DNA of 64,000 nt, taken from NCBI GenBank assembly GCA_049514555.1, contig JBEKUY010000010.1, forward strand, positions 1 to 64,000, read 5' to 3'. The DNA is from JBEKUY01 sp049514555. GTDB taxonomy: Bacteria; Acidobacteriota; Terriglobia; Acidiferrales; UBA7541. Both the position numbers and the translations under genes were made by a program. Under the pieces are notes generated by a model. The model was not told the DNA's origin. It made no database searches and worked only from the letters and a program-made list of their open reading frames with translations. Shown here piece by piece: positions 7,588-15,667 of the stretch (positions within the stretch are counted from its first letter, which is position 1; each line of letters begins with the position of its first letter).

Positions 7588-7741
7588 GCCAAACGCTCCC
7601 TTGACTGGTTTACTTACTGGGTTCGCGAATGAAGTGGTCTGAGCCCAAGCAAGCGCGTAGGTGTGTTTCCCCGTTGCCTGTGGGTGACGCAGTACCGGGC
7701 TGGAGTCTTTCTGCCGCGCACGCCTCCTCGGAGGCGCTCCC

Positions 7742-10700
7742 ATGAGCATAGACCTTGGACTGGATATCGGCGCCGTCAGTCTCAAGCTTGCCGCCATCGG
7801 CGCGGAAGGCGACGCCGGACTCCTGGCTTCGCTGGTCGAGCGGAACCGTAGCTTCTTTTCCGGCCGCTTTCCTTCTTCCAGCCCTCTCGCCAATCGTCCG
7901 ATCGCTCTCTCCACCTACCGAAGAATCCAGGGCAGTCCTATCCAGGCGAGCTTCGAACTTCTCAGGGACCTGCACGCCGCCGTTCCCGAAGAAAATATCG
8001 GGGGCATCCGCGTCACCGGCTCGGGCGGCCGGCTCATCGCCAGTATTCTGGACATCTCCTTTGAGAACGAATTTCGCGCGGTGGCCAATGGTGTGCGCAT
8101 TTTCTATCCCGAGGCGCGCACGGTTTTTGAGATGGGCGGCGAATGCTCCAAGTACTTGCGGCTGGAACCATCCACGGATTCGCACTACCTGGGAATCGTT
8201 GATTACCAATCGAGCGGCGATTGCGCCGCCGGCACGGGCTCGTTCATCGACCAGCAAGCCTCGCGGCTGCTCTACTCCGTGGAAGATGTCGGGCAGGCGG
8301 CCTGCTCGGCGAGTTGCGCCGCCCGGGTTGCGGGGCGGTGCTCGGTATTTGCCAAGACCGACATGATCCATGCCCAGCAGAAGGGCTACACCGCGGATCA
8401 GATTCTTCGCGGCTTGTGCGACGCGGTGGCCCGAAATTTCAAGTCCAGCATCGTAAAAGGCCGTCAAGTTGTTCCGCCGGTTGTTTTCATCGGGGCGGTG
8501 GCGCTCAACCAGGGCGTGCGGAACGCCCTTCGCGAAGCATTCAAGCTGGACGAAAAGGATTTCCTGGTTCCCGAGCTGTATGGCTGGATGGGAGCCATCG
8601 GCGCCGCGATGTTCGGGTCCGTGGAAGCTCGCAAGCGCGCCGGCAAAGGCATCGAAGGATTGCAGCAGCATGCGGCCGGAGTGGAGACCTTTGCCCGCGC
8701 GGGCCCGCTGTCGATGCAGGACGTCGTTCTGCTTCGCGACCGCGTTCCGCCGCCGCGGCGGCCCGCGCCGGGCAGCAAGGTGGAAGCCTACCTCGGCATC
8801 GACATCGGGTCGGTCAGCACCAATCTGGTGGTTCTGGATGCGGCTGGGCGCCTGCTCAAGGAAATTTATCTTCCGACCTCCGGCCGCCCGATCGAAGTGG
8901 TGAATGCGGGCCTGCAGGAAATACAGTCCGAACTCGGCGACGTGCTCGACATCCGCGGGGTGGGCACCACCGGCTCGGGACGAGAGTTGATCGGCGAGCT
9001 GGTTGGCGCCGATACGGTCAACGACGAAATCACCGCGCACAAGACCGGCGCGATGCACGTCTGCCAGGAACTCGGCATGGAGCAGGTGGACACGATCTTC
9101 GAGATCGGCGGCCAAGACTCGAAGTTCATCCGCCTCGATCATGGCGTGGTCGTGGACTTCACCATGAACGAAGCGTGCGCCGCAGGCACTGGCTCCTTCC
9201 TCGAAGAGCAAGCCGAAAAAATGGGCATCGCCATCAAGGAAGAATTCGCGCGTTTGGCGCTGAGCTCGAAGGATCCCCTGCGCATGGGAGAGCGCTGCAC
9301 GGTCTTCATGGAGCGCGACGTCACCAGCCTGCTGCTGAAAGGCGCGACCAAGAGCGACCTGTGCGCCGGGTTGTCTTACTCGGTGGCGATCAATTACCTG
9401 AACCGCGTGGTGCGCGGCCGCAAGATCGGCAAGGTGATTTATTTCCAGGGAGGCACTGCTTACAACGACGCCATCGCCGCGGCCTTTTCGCAGATTCTCG
9501 GCAAGCGGATTATTGTGCCGCCGCACAACGGCGTGATCGGCGCCATCGGAATGGCGCTCATTGCGCGCGAGCGCATGCAGCGCGCGGGCCAAGCGAGCCA
9601 TTTCCGCGGCTACGATTTGCATCGCGTGAAGTTCATCAGCCGCGACTTCGTTTGCCGGGCCTGCTCGAACTACTGCGACATGAAAGTGTTTGTCATCGAG
9701 GGGCAAAAAACCTATTGGGGCGACAAGTGCTCGGACAAATTCCGCAAGCGCTCGCGGACGGAACGCAAGCCGGTGATTGAAGACCTGATGGAGATTCACG
9801 ACCGGTTGTTGGAGGCGCCGCTCGAGGCGAAGAACGGCGGGCGGCCGACGGTCGGGGTACCCCGTACGATGTTCTTCTACGATCGCTTCCCCTTCTGGTG
9901 CACGTACATTCAGGAGCTGGGATTCGACGTGGTGATTTCGCCCGCCACCGACAGCCGCATCGCTGCCAGTGGCGAGGAGTTGGCGATGGCGCAACCGTGC
10001 TTCCCGGTGCAGGTGGCGCACGGACACGTCCAAGCCCTCCTGGAGAAGGGCGTGGACTACGTTCTGGTGCCGAACGTGATGGACTCGGAAACGCCCGACC
10101 AGAGCGTGCAATCGAAGCTCTGCCCCTGGAACCAGACCCTGCCCTTCGTGATCCGAGCGGTTCCGCAGATGGAGGCGGTGCGCGGCAAGATGCTTGCTCC
10201 CACCATCCACTTCCGCAGTGGCCGAAAGGTGGTCGAGAAGGAGCTGCGCGCCTTCGCCCGCAGCATTGGACGCGGACGCGGCGCGAGCGATCGCGCGTTG
10301 ACCGCGGCCTACGAAGCTCAGGGGAAATTCAACGAGTCGTTGCTGCAAGCGGGAGAGCAGGCGCTCGAGCGGCTGCGGGATACGGATGAGCCTGCAGTTG
10401 TGCTGGTTGGGCGTCCGTACAACATTTACGACCGAAACGTGAATTGCGACATTCCGCGCAAGCTGCGCTCTCTCTACGGTGTCAACGTGCTGCCGCTCGA
10501 TTTCCTGCCGCTGGATGGGGAAGACATTTCCGCGATCAACGACAACATGTACTGGAACTCCGGGCGGCTGATGCTGGCGGCCGCGCGCCTCACCCAGCGT
10601 TATCCGAACCTGCACTGGATTCACATCTCGAATTTCAAGTGCGGCCCCGATTCCTACATCAAGTCGTTTCTGCCCGAGGCATCGGGGAAGCCCGGGCTGA

Positions 10701-10810
10701 TGCTGCAGTTCGATGGGCACTCGAACGACGCGGGCTATTTGACGCGCTGCGAGGCCTATCTCGACAGCAAAGGGTTTTTGCGATGCGCATCTCTTCACAC
10801 CGTTGCGTAA
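7742..10810 (+). CDS. Double acyl-CoA dehydratase activase (BadF/BcrA/HgdC type) with DUF2229-like domain
   Basis: A 1022-aa cytoplasmic protein built from two ASKHA-fold activase domains and a C-terminal domain. Domain 1 (about 1-280) shows DIGAVSLK and the cluster-binding GDCAAGTGSF near 160, with a second Cys in AGRCSVF near 200. Domain 2 (about 350-620) repeats this with DIGSVSTN and EACAAGTGSF near 477, and GERCTVF near 517. A Cys-rich linker (CRACSNYCD, near 640) is followed by a DUF2229-like part with AMAQPCFPVQ. In known family members, dimeric ATPases with one bridging [4Fe-4S] cluster drive electrons at low potential into 2-hydroxyacyl-CoA dehydratases, benzoyl-CoA reductases or double-cubane proteins. 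Here both activase units are fused, so they may form the dimer internally. The next gene overlaps by 28 nt. Confidence 0.87.
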   Translation: MSIDLGLDIGAVSLKLAAIGAEGDAGLLASLVERNRSFFSGRFPSSSPLANRPIALSTYRRIQGSPIQASFELLRDLHAAVPEENIGGIRVTGSGGRLIASILDISFENEFRAVANGVRIFYPEARTVFEMGGECSKYLRLEPSTDSHYLGIVDYQSSGDCAAGTGSFIDQQASRLLYSVEDVGQAACSASCAARVAGRCSVFAKTDMIHAQQKGYTADQILRGLCDAVARNFKSSIVKGRQVVPPVVFIGAVALNQGVRNALREAFKLDEKDFLVPELYGWMGAIGAAMFGSVEARKRAGKGIEGLQQHAAGVETFARAGPLSMQDVVLLRDRVPPPRRPAPGSKVEAYLGIDIGSVSTNLVVLDAAGRLLKEIYLPTSGRPIEVVNAGLQEIQSELGDVLDIRGVGTTGSGRELIGELVGADTVNDEITAHKTGAMHVCQELGMEQVDTIFEIGGQDSKFIRLDHGVVVDFTMNEACAAGTGSFLEEQAEKMGIAIKEEFARLALSSKDPLRMGERCTVFMERDVTSLLLKGATKSDLCAGLSYSVAINYLNRVVRGRKIGKVIYFQGGTAYNDAIAAAFSQILGKRIIVPPHNGVIGAIGMALIARERMQRAGQASHFRGYDLHRVKFISRDFVCRACSNYCDMKVFVIEGQKTYWGDKCSDKFRKRSRTERKPVIEDLMEIHDRLLEAPLEAKNGGRPTVGVPRTMFFYDRFPFWCTYIQELGFDVVISPATDSRIAASGEELAMAQPCFPVQVAHGHVQALLEKGVDYVLVPNVMDSETPDQSVQSKLCPWNQTLPFVIRAVPQMEAVRGKMLAPTIHFRSGRKVVEKELRAFARSIGRGRGASDRALTAAYEAQGKFNESLLQAGEQALERLRDTDEPAVVLVGRPYNIYDRNVNCDIPRKLRSLYGVNVLPLDFLPLDGEDISAINDNMYWNSGRLMLAAARLTQRYPNLHWIHISNFKCGPDSYIKSFLPEASGKPGLMLQFDGHSNDAGYLTRCEAYLDSKGFLRCASLHTVA

Positions 10811-12108
10811 AACCCGAGATCGCCCCGGATCACCCGCTCGCGGGCAAGGTGATCTACGTTCCCGCGATGGCGGAGGGGAGCGTCGAAGCGTTCGCGGCTG
10901 TGTTCCGCTGGCTGGGCGTTGAAGCCCATCCCACTCTGCCCTCCGATGCGCGCACCAAGGAATTGGGCGCGAAGTACACCAGCGGCGACGAGTGCTATCC
11001 CGCCAAGGTCACCGTCGGCGATTTCATAAAGATCATCGAGCAGCCGGGATTCGATCCTCAGCGAGCGGTCTTCTTCATGGCCACGGCGAACGGCCCTTGC
11101 CGCTTCGGCCAGTACGTACCTTTCCTGCGGAAGCTGCTGCGCGACAACGGCTACGGGGAAGTGCAGGTCTTCTCTCCGCGCGGCGAGCACGGCTACAGCG
11201 AAGTCGGAAACCTCGGCACGCCGTTCATTCGCGGGGCCTGGCGCGCGCTGGTGTCCGCGGACATCATGCGCAAGCTGCTGCTGCAAACGAGGCCATACGA
11301 AATCACGCCCGGCGCGGCGGACAAGGCTTTTCAGGAGTCGGTACAGGACTTCTGCCAAACGATGGAGGACAGTTGCTCCGACTACGATTGCCAGCTCAAG
11401 GCCTTGATCGCTTCGCTCGAGCGCGCGCGGGAGCGGTTCCACGCGGTGCCGGCGAGATACGATCGGAAGAGGCCGCTGATCGGGATCGTGGGCGAGATCT
11501 TCTGCCGGCTGAATAATTTCAGCAATGAAGATCTGGTGCGGCGCCTGGAAAGCTACGGCGCCGAATGCTGGATGACGGACATCGCCGAGTGGATCGCCTA
11601 CACGAATTACGAAGAGGCCGGCGACATCCGGCTTGAGGGGCGCATGTTTTCCAAGGACATGCTGAAGTCCCTGCTGCGCAGCCACATTCAGAATTCCGAT
11701 CACCATGCTTTGCTGGCGCCCTTCCACGGTGATTTTGTCGGATACGAAGAGCCGGACATTCGCGAAGTGGTCGAGCTGGCCCGTCCCTATTTGCCGTGCC
11801 CCGGCGCGGAAGGGGAAATGATCATCAGCACGGGCCGGTCGGCGTACCTGGCGAAGCACGGGGTGGACGGCGTTGTGGACATCAGTCCCTTCACCTGCAT
11901 GAACGGCATCGTGAGCGAAGCGATCTATCCCAAACTGAGCAAGGATTACGGCGGCATGCCCATACGGAACTTCTACTTTGACGGGACGGAGTCCGACCTG
12001 GACCGCGACATCGGCATCTACCTCGAATTGGCCCGCTCCCACCGCGAAAGGAAGCGCTACCTGCGGCGCTATCCGGAGCGTTTCCTCAACGGCCGGGGAG
12101 CAGCCTGA
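10783..12108 (+). CDS. 2-hydroxyacyl-CoA dehydratase (HgdB-like) subunit homologue
   Basis: A 441-aa protein translated from the ATG at 10783, 28 nt inside the end of the activase gene, which implies coupled translation. It resembles the dehydratase D-component part that is often fused to the double activase in other bacteria. It has Cys residues in likely metal-binding contexts: GDECYPAKV near 67, NGPCRFGQ near 105, LPCPGAEGE near 340 and SPFTCMNG near 370, plus the segment IGIVGEIFCRLNNFSNEDLVRRL. The protein probably carries a [4Fe-4S] or double-cubane cluster that receives electrons from the activase. The substrate is unknown; no acyl-CoA-specific genes are adjacent. Confidence 0.8.
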   Translation: MRISSHRCVKPEIAPDHPLAGKVIYVPAMAEGSVEAFAAVFRWLGVEAHPTLPSDARTKELGAKYTSGDECYPAKVTVGDFIKIIEQPGFDPQRAVFFMATANGPCRFGQYVPFLRKLLRDNGYGEVQVFSPRGEHGYSEVGNLGTPFIRGAWRALVSADIMRKLLLQTRPYEITPGAADKAFQESVQDFCQTMEDSCSDYDCQLKALIASLERARERFHAVPARYDRKRPLIGIVGEIFCRLNNFSNEDLVRRLESYGAECWMTDIAEWIAYTNYEEAGDIRLEGRMFSKDMLKSLLRSHIQNSDHHALLAPFHGDFVGYEEPDIREVVELARPYLPCPGAEGEMIISTGRSAYLAKHGVDGVVDISPFTCMNGIVSEAIYPKLSKDYGGMPIRNFYFDGTESDLDRDIGIYLELARSHRERKRYLRRYPERFLNGRGAA

Positions 12109-12205
12109 CCCCGAGGACAATCCAGAGAACACAATCGGTTCCTGGGACGAGGAAGCAGAGCGTGACCTGTGGAAAAGCCCCCCACCCCCCCACCTTTTTT
12201 TGTAA

Positions 12206-12322
12206 CTGCGGATTCTAAAGGTTTTTAAGTCCAATGTTTCAGAACTGCGCATTCCAAAGGACTTACAGGCGCATTTCTTGGATCTGCGCATTCTAAAGGG
12301 GTTAGCTGCAGGAGACCCTCCT
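12206..12322. repeat. Three direct repeats with exact 39-bp period
   Basis: Units start at 12206, 12245 and 12284, each opening with CTGCGSATTCYAAAGG and diverging in the last 20 or so bases. A fourth, degenerate unit (ctgctgattctagggg) lies at 12410, out of phase. The conserved part is too short and the period too small for a CRISPR, and no cas genes are near. I read it as a local copy of a short intergenic repeat family. Confidence 0.6.
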
Positions 12323-12519
12323 ACGCCAAGGCTACGGAGGGCAGGCGCAGCCGCATTCGGAGAAAGGGGCGAGGGGGCAGAATTGGTTTTTGAGACGAGG
12401 TAGCAGCCACTGCTGATTCTAGGGGAGTTAGCGGGGCTGAGGCCAATTTTCACGGGCCATTCTAGCACGCTTGTTAGCGCATGTCAATAGTAATGCTATA
12501 GTTATCAACAGGTTTTTCG

Positions 12520-12540
12520 AGGTGGGCAAGGGATTCGAAC
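12520..12540 (-). other. tRNA-like 3' end fragment
   Basis: Read on the minus strand, 21 nt match a tRNA 3' end: a T-loop GTTCGAATC followed by CCTTGCCCACC as T-stem and acceptor strands. The matching 5' acceptor (GGTGGGC) and T-stem 5' strand are missing, so it is a fragment. By the usual geometry of tRNA-targeted integration, the associated element would lie toward higher coordinates, where the SIR2 gene is. Confidence 0.45.
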
Positions 12541-12664
12541 GGCGACTTCCTCAATCCGGCATACGTCTGTGATGAAGCTGACTCTAAACCCGTAGCCTTG
12601 AAAAGCCACAAGGACACCGAAATTCGTGTCAGCGGCTAACGTCCGCGCCCCCTTAAGGATAGGT

Positions 12665-15391
12665 CTAGTGGCGCCGCTTCTTGGTTTTTTTGTGCCTCTG
12701 TTGGGCCTTCAGGGTGCTCAGCTCGTATTTCTTTTTCTCAAGTGTTCTTTTCAGAGATTCCGCCTCAGTTTGCGCGGCATGTTTCTCCTTTTCCAAGCGC
12801 TCCAATTCCTGAGTGCGCACCGCGACGAACTGACCCACTGCTCCTCGGATTCCCGTAGTGACACGATCCCTGGCCTGAGTCTTCAAGGCGTCATCTTGAC
12901 GGAAAGCCCCTGCGCTTCGGTCATAGTCGGCGATTGCCTGTCGAACGTGGTAGTCTTTCACGGCAGCCTCGGCAAGTTCCTTCACTGTGACGGCCCCTTT
13001 TTTGAGCAGATCCCGCCTTTCTTCCAAGATCGTGCGGATAGCGTCAATCCCTAAGTCCCCGCTTACAGCTCCAAATCGCATCTTCGGTTGCAGGCGAGAA
13101 AAGTGGCGACTACCTCGGCTGTCAAAATCTACCAGATCCAAATACTGGAACCAGCGGCGCGGAGAGTAGGCTATGGGCAGCGGATATCTCTCCTGTTCCA
13201 ACCACTGGAGTTCGGAAACAAATCTATCTGTTGTGATAAACCAAATGTTTCCAGCCAATTCTGGATTTTGTTCCCGGCGCAGGTGAATTAGATAGAACTG
13301 CCTCGCTTCGTGTTCGCAAAGAAGCCTATTCTTGAATCGACCGGCGAACTTACGCAAATGCTCTATGGAGTTCACAATCGGAATCAGCTTCTGCTCATCA
13401 ATTTCGTGGGCCTGAGGGGTGTCGCACTCGATTCCCAGGGCATCAGAAAGCGCGCGAATGATTGTTCCCTCTGAGACGTTTGTCATCGAGGTTCCAAGTA
13501 TTCCGGAGATGTAACTTGCAGGGGTGGTTGAGGGGTCGAGTCTCAACTGATTCAGGAAGCCCTCGAGGAACACATTGCCGTTGCCGTACCCGTGCATTAC
13601 CACATATGCTTCCAGAACATCCTGTAATGACGCTTCCGTATGCGAGAATTCCTTGAACGCTTCTATGGCCTCCCTCGCATTCGCCCAGACCTCGTTGACC
13701 ATCTCGCGAATGATCTTCAGCTTCATTCCGAGGGCCGCCGTGCGAGACAGTAATCGCCTATACACGCTGTTGGAGGGATGCGCAGTGGCAAGCGCTGGAA
13801 GCACGATGGAAGAGTCGAAGTAGGCCCAATGGTTAACAGCGTACTGAGCCAGGAGTCTTTCACTTGTGGGATTGAGAATGTATGCGCTGGCGATGAATGA
13901 AGACTGGAGCCTCTTAAAAAGAGCGTCTTCCTCAGACTCCGAGGGATCTAGCAGCAACCTTCTCGTGGTTCTACGGTACAATTCATACCTTGCAGCTACG
14001 TCCTTTTCAGAGCAAAAGCGTTCGACTAGTTGATCAATCCTTTCGGCTTCATCCTGGGAAAGGCGATTGAACAAGAAGAGCTCGGCGACCTCGCGCCCCA
14101 GAGCAAGCAGCACCCGATCTAGTATTTGGGATACGTGAGCATGGTCACTCGGTCCAATCTCTAACCCCAATTCCTTTGCCTGTTCACCCAACGCATGTCC
14201 TACCCAACCCTGTTCGGCCTTGTCTAGCTGCTGAACCCTGTCAGCGATTTCGGTAATCTTTGCCGCGTCAAGCTGAAGGATGTCGCCTTGGAAGCTGAGA
14301 ACCTTCGCATCCTGAAGCTCCTGAATAGCACTGCTGATGGCTTCGTTTATCAGCTTTGAATCCTGACCTAGAGCCACATACACCAAACGAAAAAGGCCTC
14401 GCTCGGTCAATTGCCCGGTGTTAGCCAACGAGAGAGCTTCAAGGATAATAGCCTTAGCGACGAGAGTAAGTCGGCTCGTTCTGGAGGGTGAGAACTCAAG
14501 ACAGAGCAGAACGTAACGCTCTAAGTCCTGTACGCCAATGTCCGCCCTGGGAGCCGGTTGCCCAACGGACACGCCGACTCCTCGTTGGACAAGCGTGTTG
14601 AGCAACGAAGGCAGGTATCCGTAAGATCCGTCATCAGGAAACTCAATTACTTGAACGTTGTGATCGCGGAATGTCGCACACTCCCCCGCTGACAAATCGC
14701 CCTCTCGACAGCAGTAAAGAGCAGGAGCCTTGAAATAGCGTTCTTTTAGGAGTCTGTCCCAGAGCCGATTGAAATCTGGGTCCCTCATGCTATACCCGAC
14801 GAAGATTACCTGGCCGGTGCTGACGATCTGCGCCAAGAGTTCCTTGAGGTCCCCTGCATTCTCAACTCTCTGCCAATCGCTGTTTGTCAGGACCATAGTG
14901 CGCGGGGCGTTGATAGATCCGTGGGGTTTCGCAATGAAAAAGTCATCCGAAGCCACTGCATGCCGGGTGTCAGTTATCGGCGGCTTACCGCACTCCTGCA
15001 CATAGGCCGTGAGGAGGCATTCGTCAAAATTGGTCGTTATTATCCCTCGGCATTTCACCCTGACGAGTAGTCTGTGCAAATCAGATGCGGCACTGCCATT
15101 TCCCCGAAAAACGTCTGCCGCAATGTCGTAAAACGTGGGTTCCGGCAATTCTTCTCTAAGAATCTGAAAAAGGTCGTACAACCGGGCGCTTTTCCGCTTT
15201 TCCTCGGCGTAGGCAGCGGCACCAGGCGCAAGACCCCTAGACTTCGCCATGCCCAACGCCATTTCAGCGGCCCGGTCCCAAGTCGGATAGCCAGCTTGGA
15301 CGGAAATCCCGCCGCCGGCAAAAAACACTATCGGTCTCGCGTCGTCTACGTTGCTCAAGAACGTTTGAACCTGCTTTTCCACTACGAGCAT
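12665..15391 (-). CDS. SIR2-domain protein with a candidate PIN-like nuclease domain
   Basis: A 908-aa solitary protein. Residues about 17-265 form a SIR2 (sirtuin-like) domain with the NAD-site hallmarks: FFAGGGIS at 23-30, TTNFD at 119-123, the catalytic-His motif KPHGS at 155-159 and GYSMRDPDF at 199-207. Such domains in phage-defence proteins degrade NAD+. Residues about 300-390 look like a winged-helix module. Residues about 520-725 show a spaced acidic pattern like a PIN ribonuclease: AYFDSSIVLPAL (Asp525), REMVNEVW (Glu563, Glu567), CEHEARQFYL (Glu693, Glu695) and FITTDRF (Asp722). A coiled coil and a basic tail (855-908) end it. GC is visibly lower than in its neighbours, and a tRNA scar lies just downstream. 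The SIR2 call is firm; the PIN call is an inference. Confidence 0.8.
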   Translation of the reverse strand: MLVVEKQVQTFLSNVDDARPIVFFAGGGISVQAGYPTWDRAAEMALGMAKSRGLAPGAAAYAEEKRKSARLYDLFQILREELPEPTFYDIAADVFRGNGSAASDLHRLLVRVKCRGIITTNFDECLLTAYVQECGKPPITDTRHAVASDDFFIAKPHGSINAPRTMVLTNSDWQRVENAGDLKELLAQIVSTGQVIFVGYSMRDPDFNRLWDRLLKERYFKAPALYCCREGDLSAGECATFRDHNVQVIEFPDDGSYGYLPSLLNTLVQRGVGVSVGQPAPRADIGVQDLERYVLLCLEFSPSRTSRLTLVAKAIILEALSLANTGQLTERGLFRLVYVALGQDSKLINEAISSAIQELQDAKVLSFQGDILQLDAAKITEIADRVQQLDKAEQGWVGHALGEQAKELGLEIGPSDHAHVSQILDRVLLALGREVAELFLFNRLSQDEAERIDQLVERFCSEKDVAARYELYRRTTRRLLLDPSESEEDALFKRLQSSFIASAYILNPTSERLLAQYAVNHWAYFDSSIVLPALATAHPSNSVYRRLLSRTAALGMKLKIIREMVNEVWANAREAIEAFKEFSHTEASLQDVLEAYVVMHGYGNGNVFLEGFLNQLRLDPSTTPASYISGILGTSMTNVSEGTIIRALSDALGIECDTPQAHEIDEQKLIPIVNSIEHLRKFAGRFKNRLLCEHEARQFYLIHLRREQNPELAGNIWFITTDRFVSELQWLEQERYPLPIAYSPRRWFQYLDLVDFDSRGSRHFSRLQPKMRFGAVSGDLGIDAIRTILEERRDLLKKGAVTVKELAEAAVKDYHVRQAIADYDRSAGAFRQDDALKTQARDRVTTGIRGAVGQFVAVRTQELERLEKEKHAAQTEAESLKRTLEKKKYELSTLKAQQRHKKTKKRRH

Positions 15392-15667
15392 GGAATCTGC
15401 CTCTCTGAACCAATCGATAGAGCGCGAAACGTGATTGGCAGGGCCTCCTTATACCACGGAAACTAATATAACAAGTCTATAATTAGGCGGCTGCCCCACC
15501 CCTTTGGGGTTTGCCCCGAGACGCAGCGAACGGCAGCGTGGGCGGCGAAGGCGATATGACTTTGCGAGCTTGTCCTGTGACCTGACCATGTTCTCCGTGA
15601 GGTTGTGCTAGAAGGCTGGGCCAGAAGGGCGAAGGGAATGGGTTTCGATCAGGGCTGAGGCGAGCGA
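15392..15667. other. Spacer upstream of the SIR2 gene
   Basis: A divergent spacer. On the minus strand a TTGTTA followed 15 nt later by TATAAG (about 15450-15480) could serve as the SIR2 promoter, but the spacing is short. A CCCC/GGGG hairpin lies near 15500. I see no second tRNA or att copy here. Confidence 0.35.

Larger units (their letters stand above)
7362..7741. other. Gene-free regulatory region before the dehydratase activase
   Basis: A 380-bp spacer. It holds a 6-bp hairpin CCCCGT/ACGGGG (7385-7401), a 9-bp hairpin GGCGTGTGA/TCACACGCC (7466-7492) and a CRP/FNR-type palindrome (7572-7587). A TTGACT at 7601-7606 could be a -35 box, but I see no convincing -10 at the right distance. Confidence 0.5.
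12109..12664. other. Gene-free region with 39-bp repeats and a tRNA scar
   Basis: A 556-bp stretch between the dehydratase homologue and the SIR2 gene. It holds a C-rich run, 39-bp repeats (12206-12322, plus a stray unit at 12410), an AT-rich patch at about 12475-12515 and a tRNA-like 3' end on the minus strand (12520-12540). No promoter or open frame is convincing. Confidence 0.6.

Noticed and set aside
7610..10798. A 1062-codon open frame antisense to the dehydratase activase gene
   Set aside because: It is long only because the sense strand is GC-rich with strong codon bias. It is His/Arg/Ala-rich with no domain, and the sense frame has unmistakable activase motifs.
12206..12322. CRISPR array
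   Set aside because: The conserved part is about 16 nt, spacers would be about 23 nt, there are three units and no cas gene.
12520..12600. Intact tRNA on the minus strand
   Set aside because: The acceptor 5' strand and the T-stem 5' strand are missing and no anticodon arm folds.
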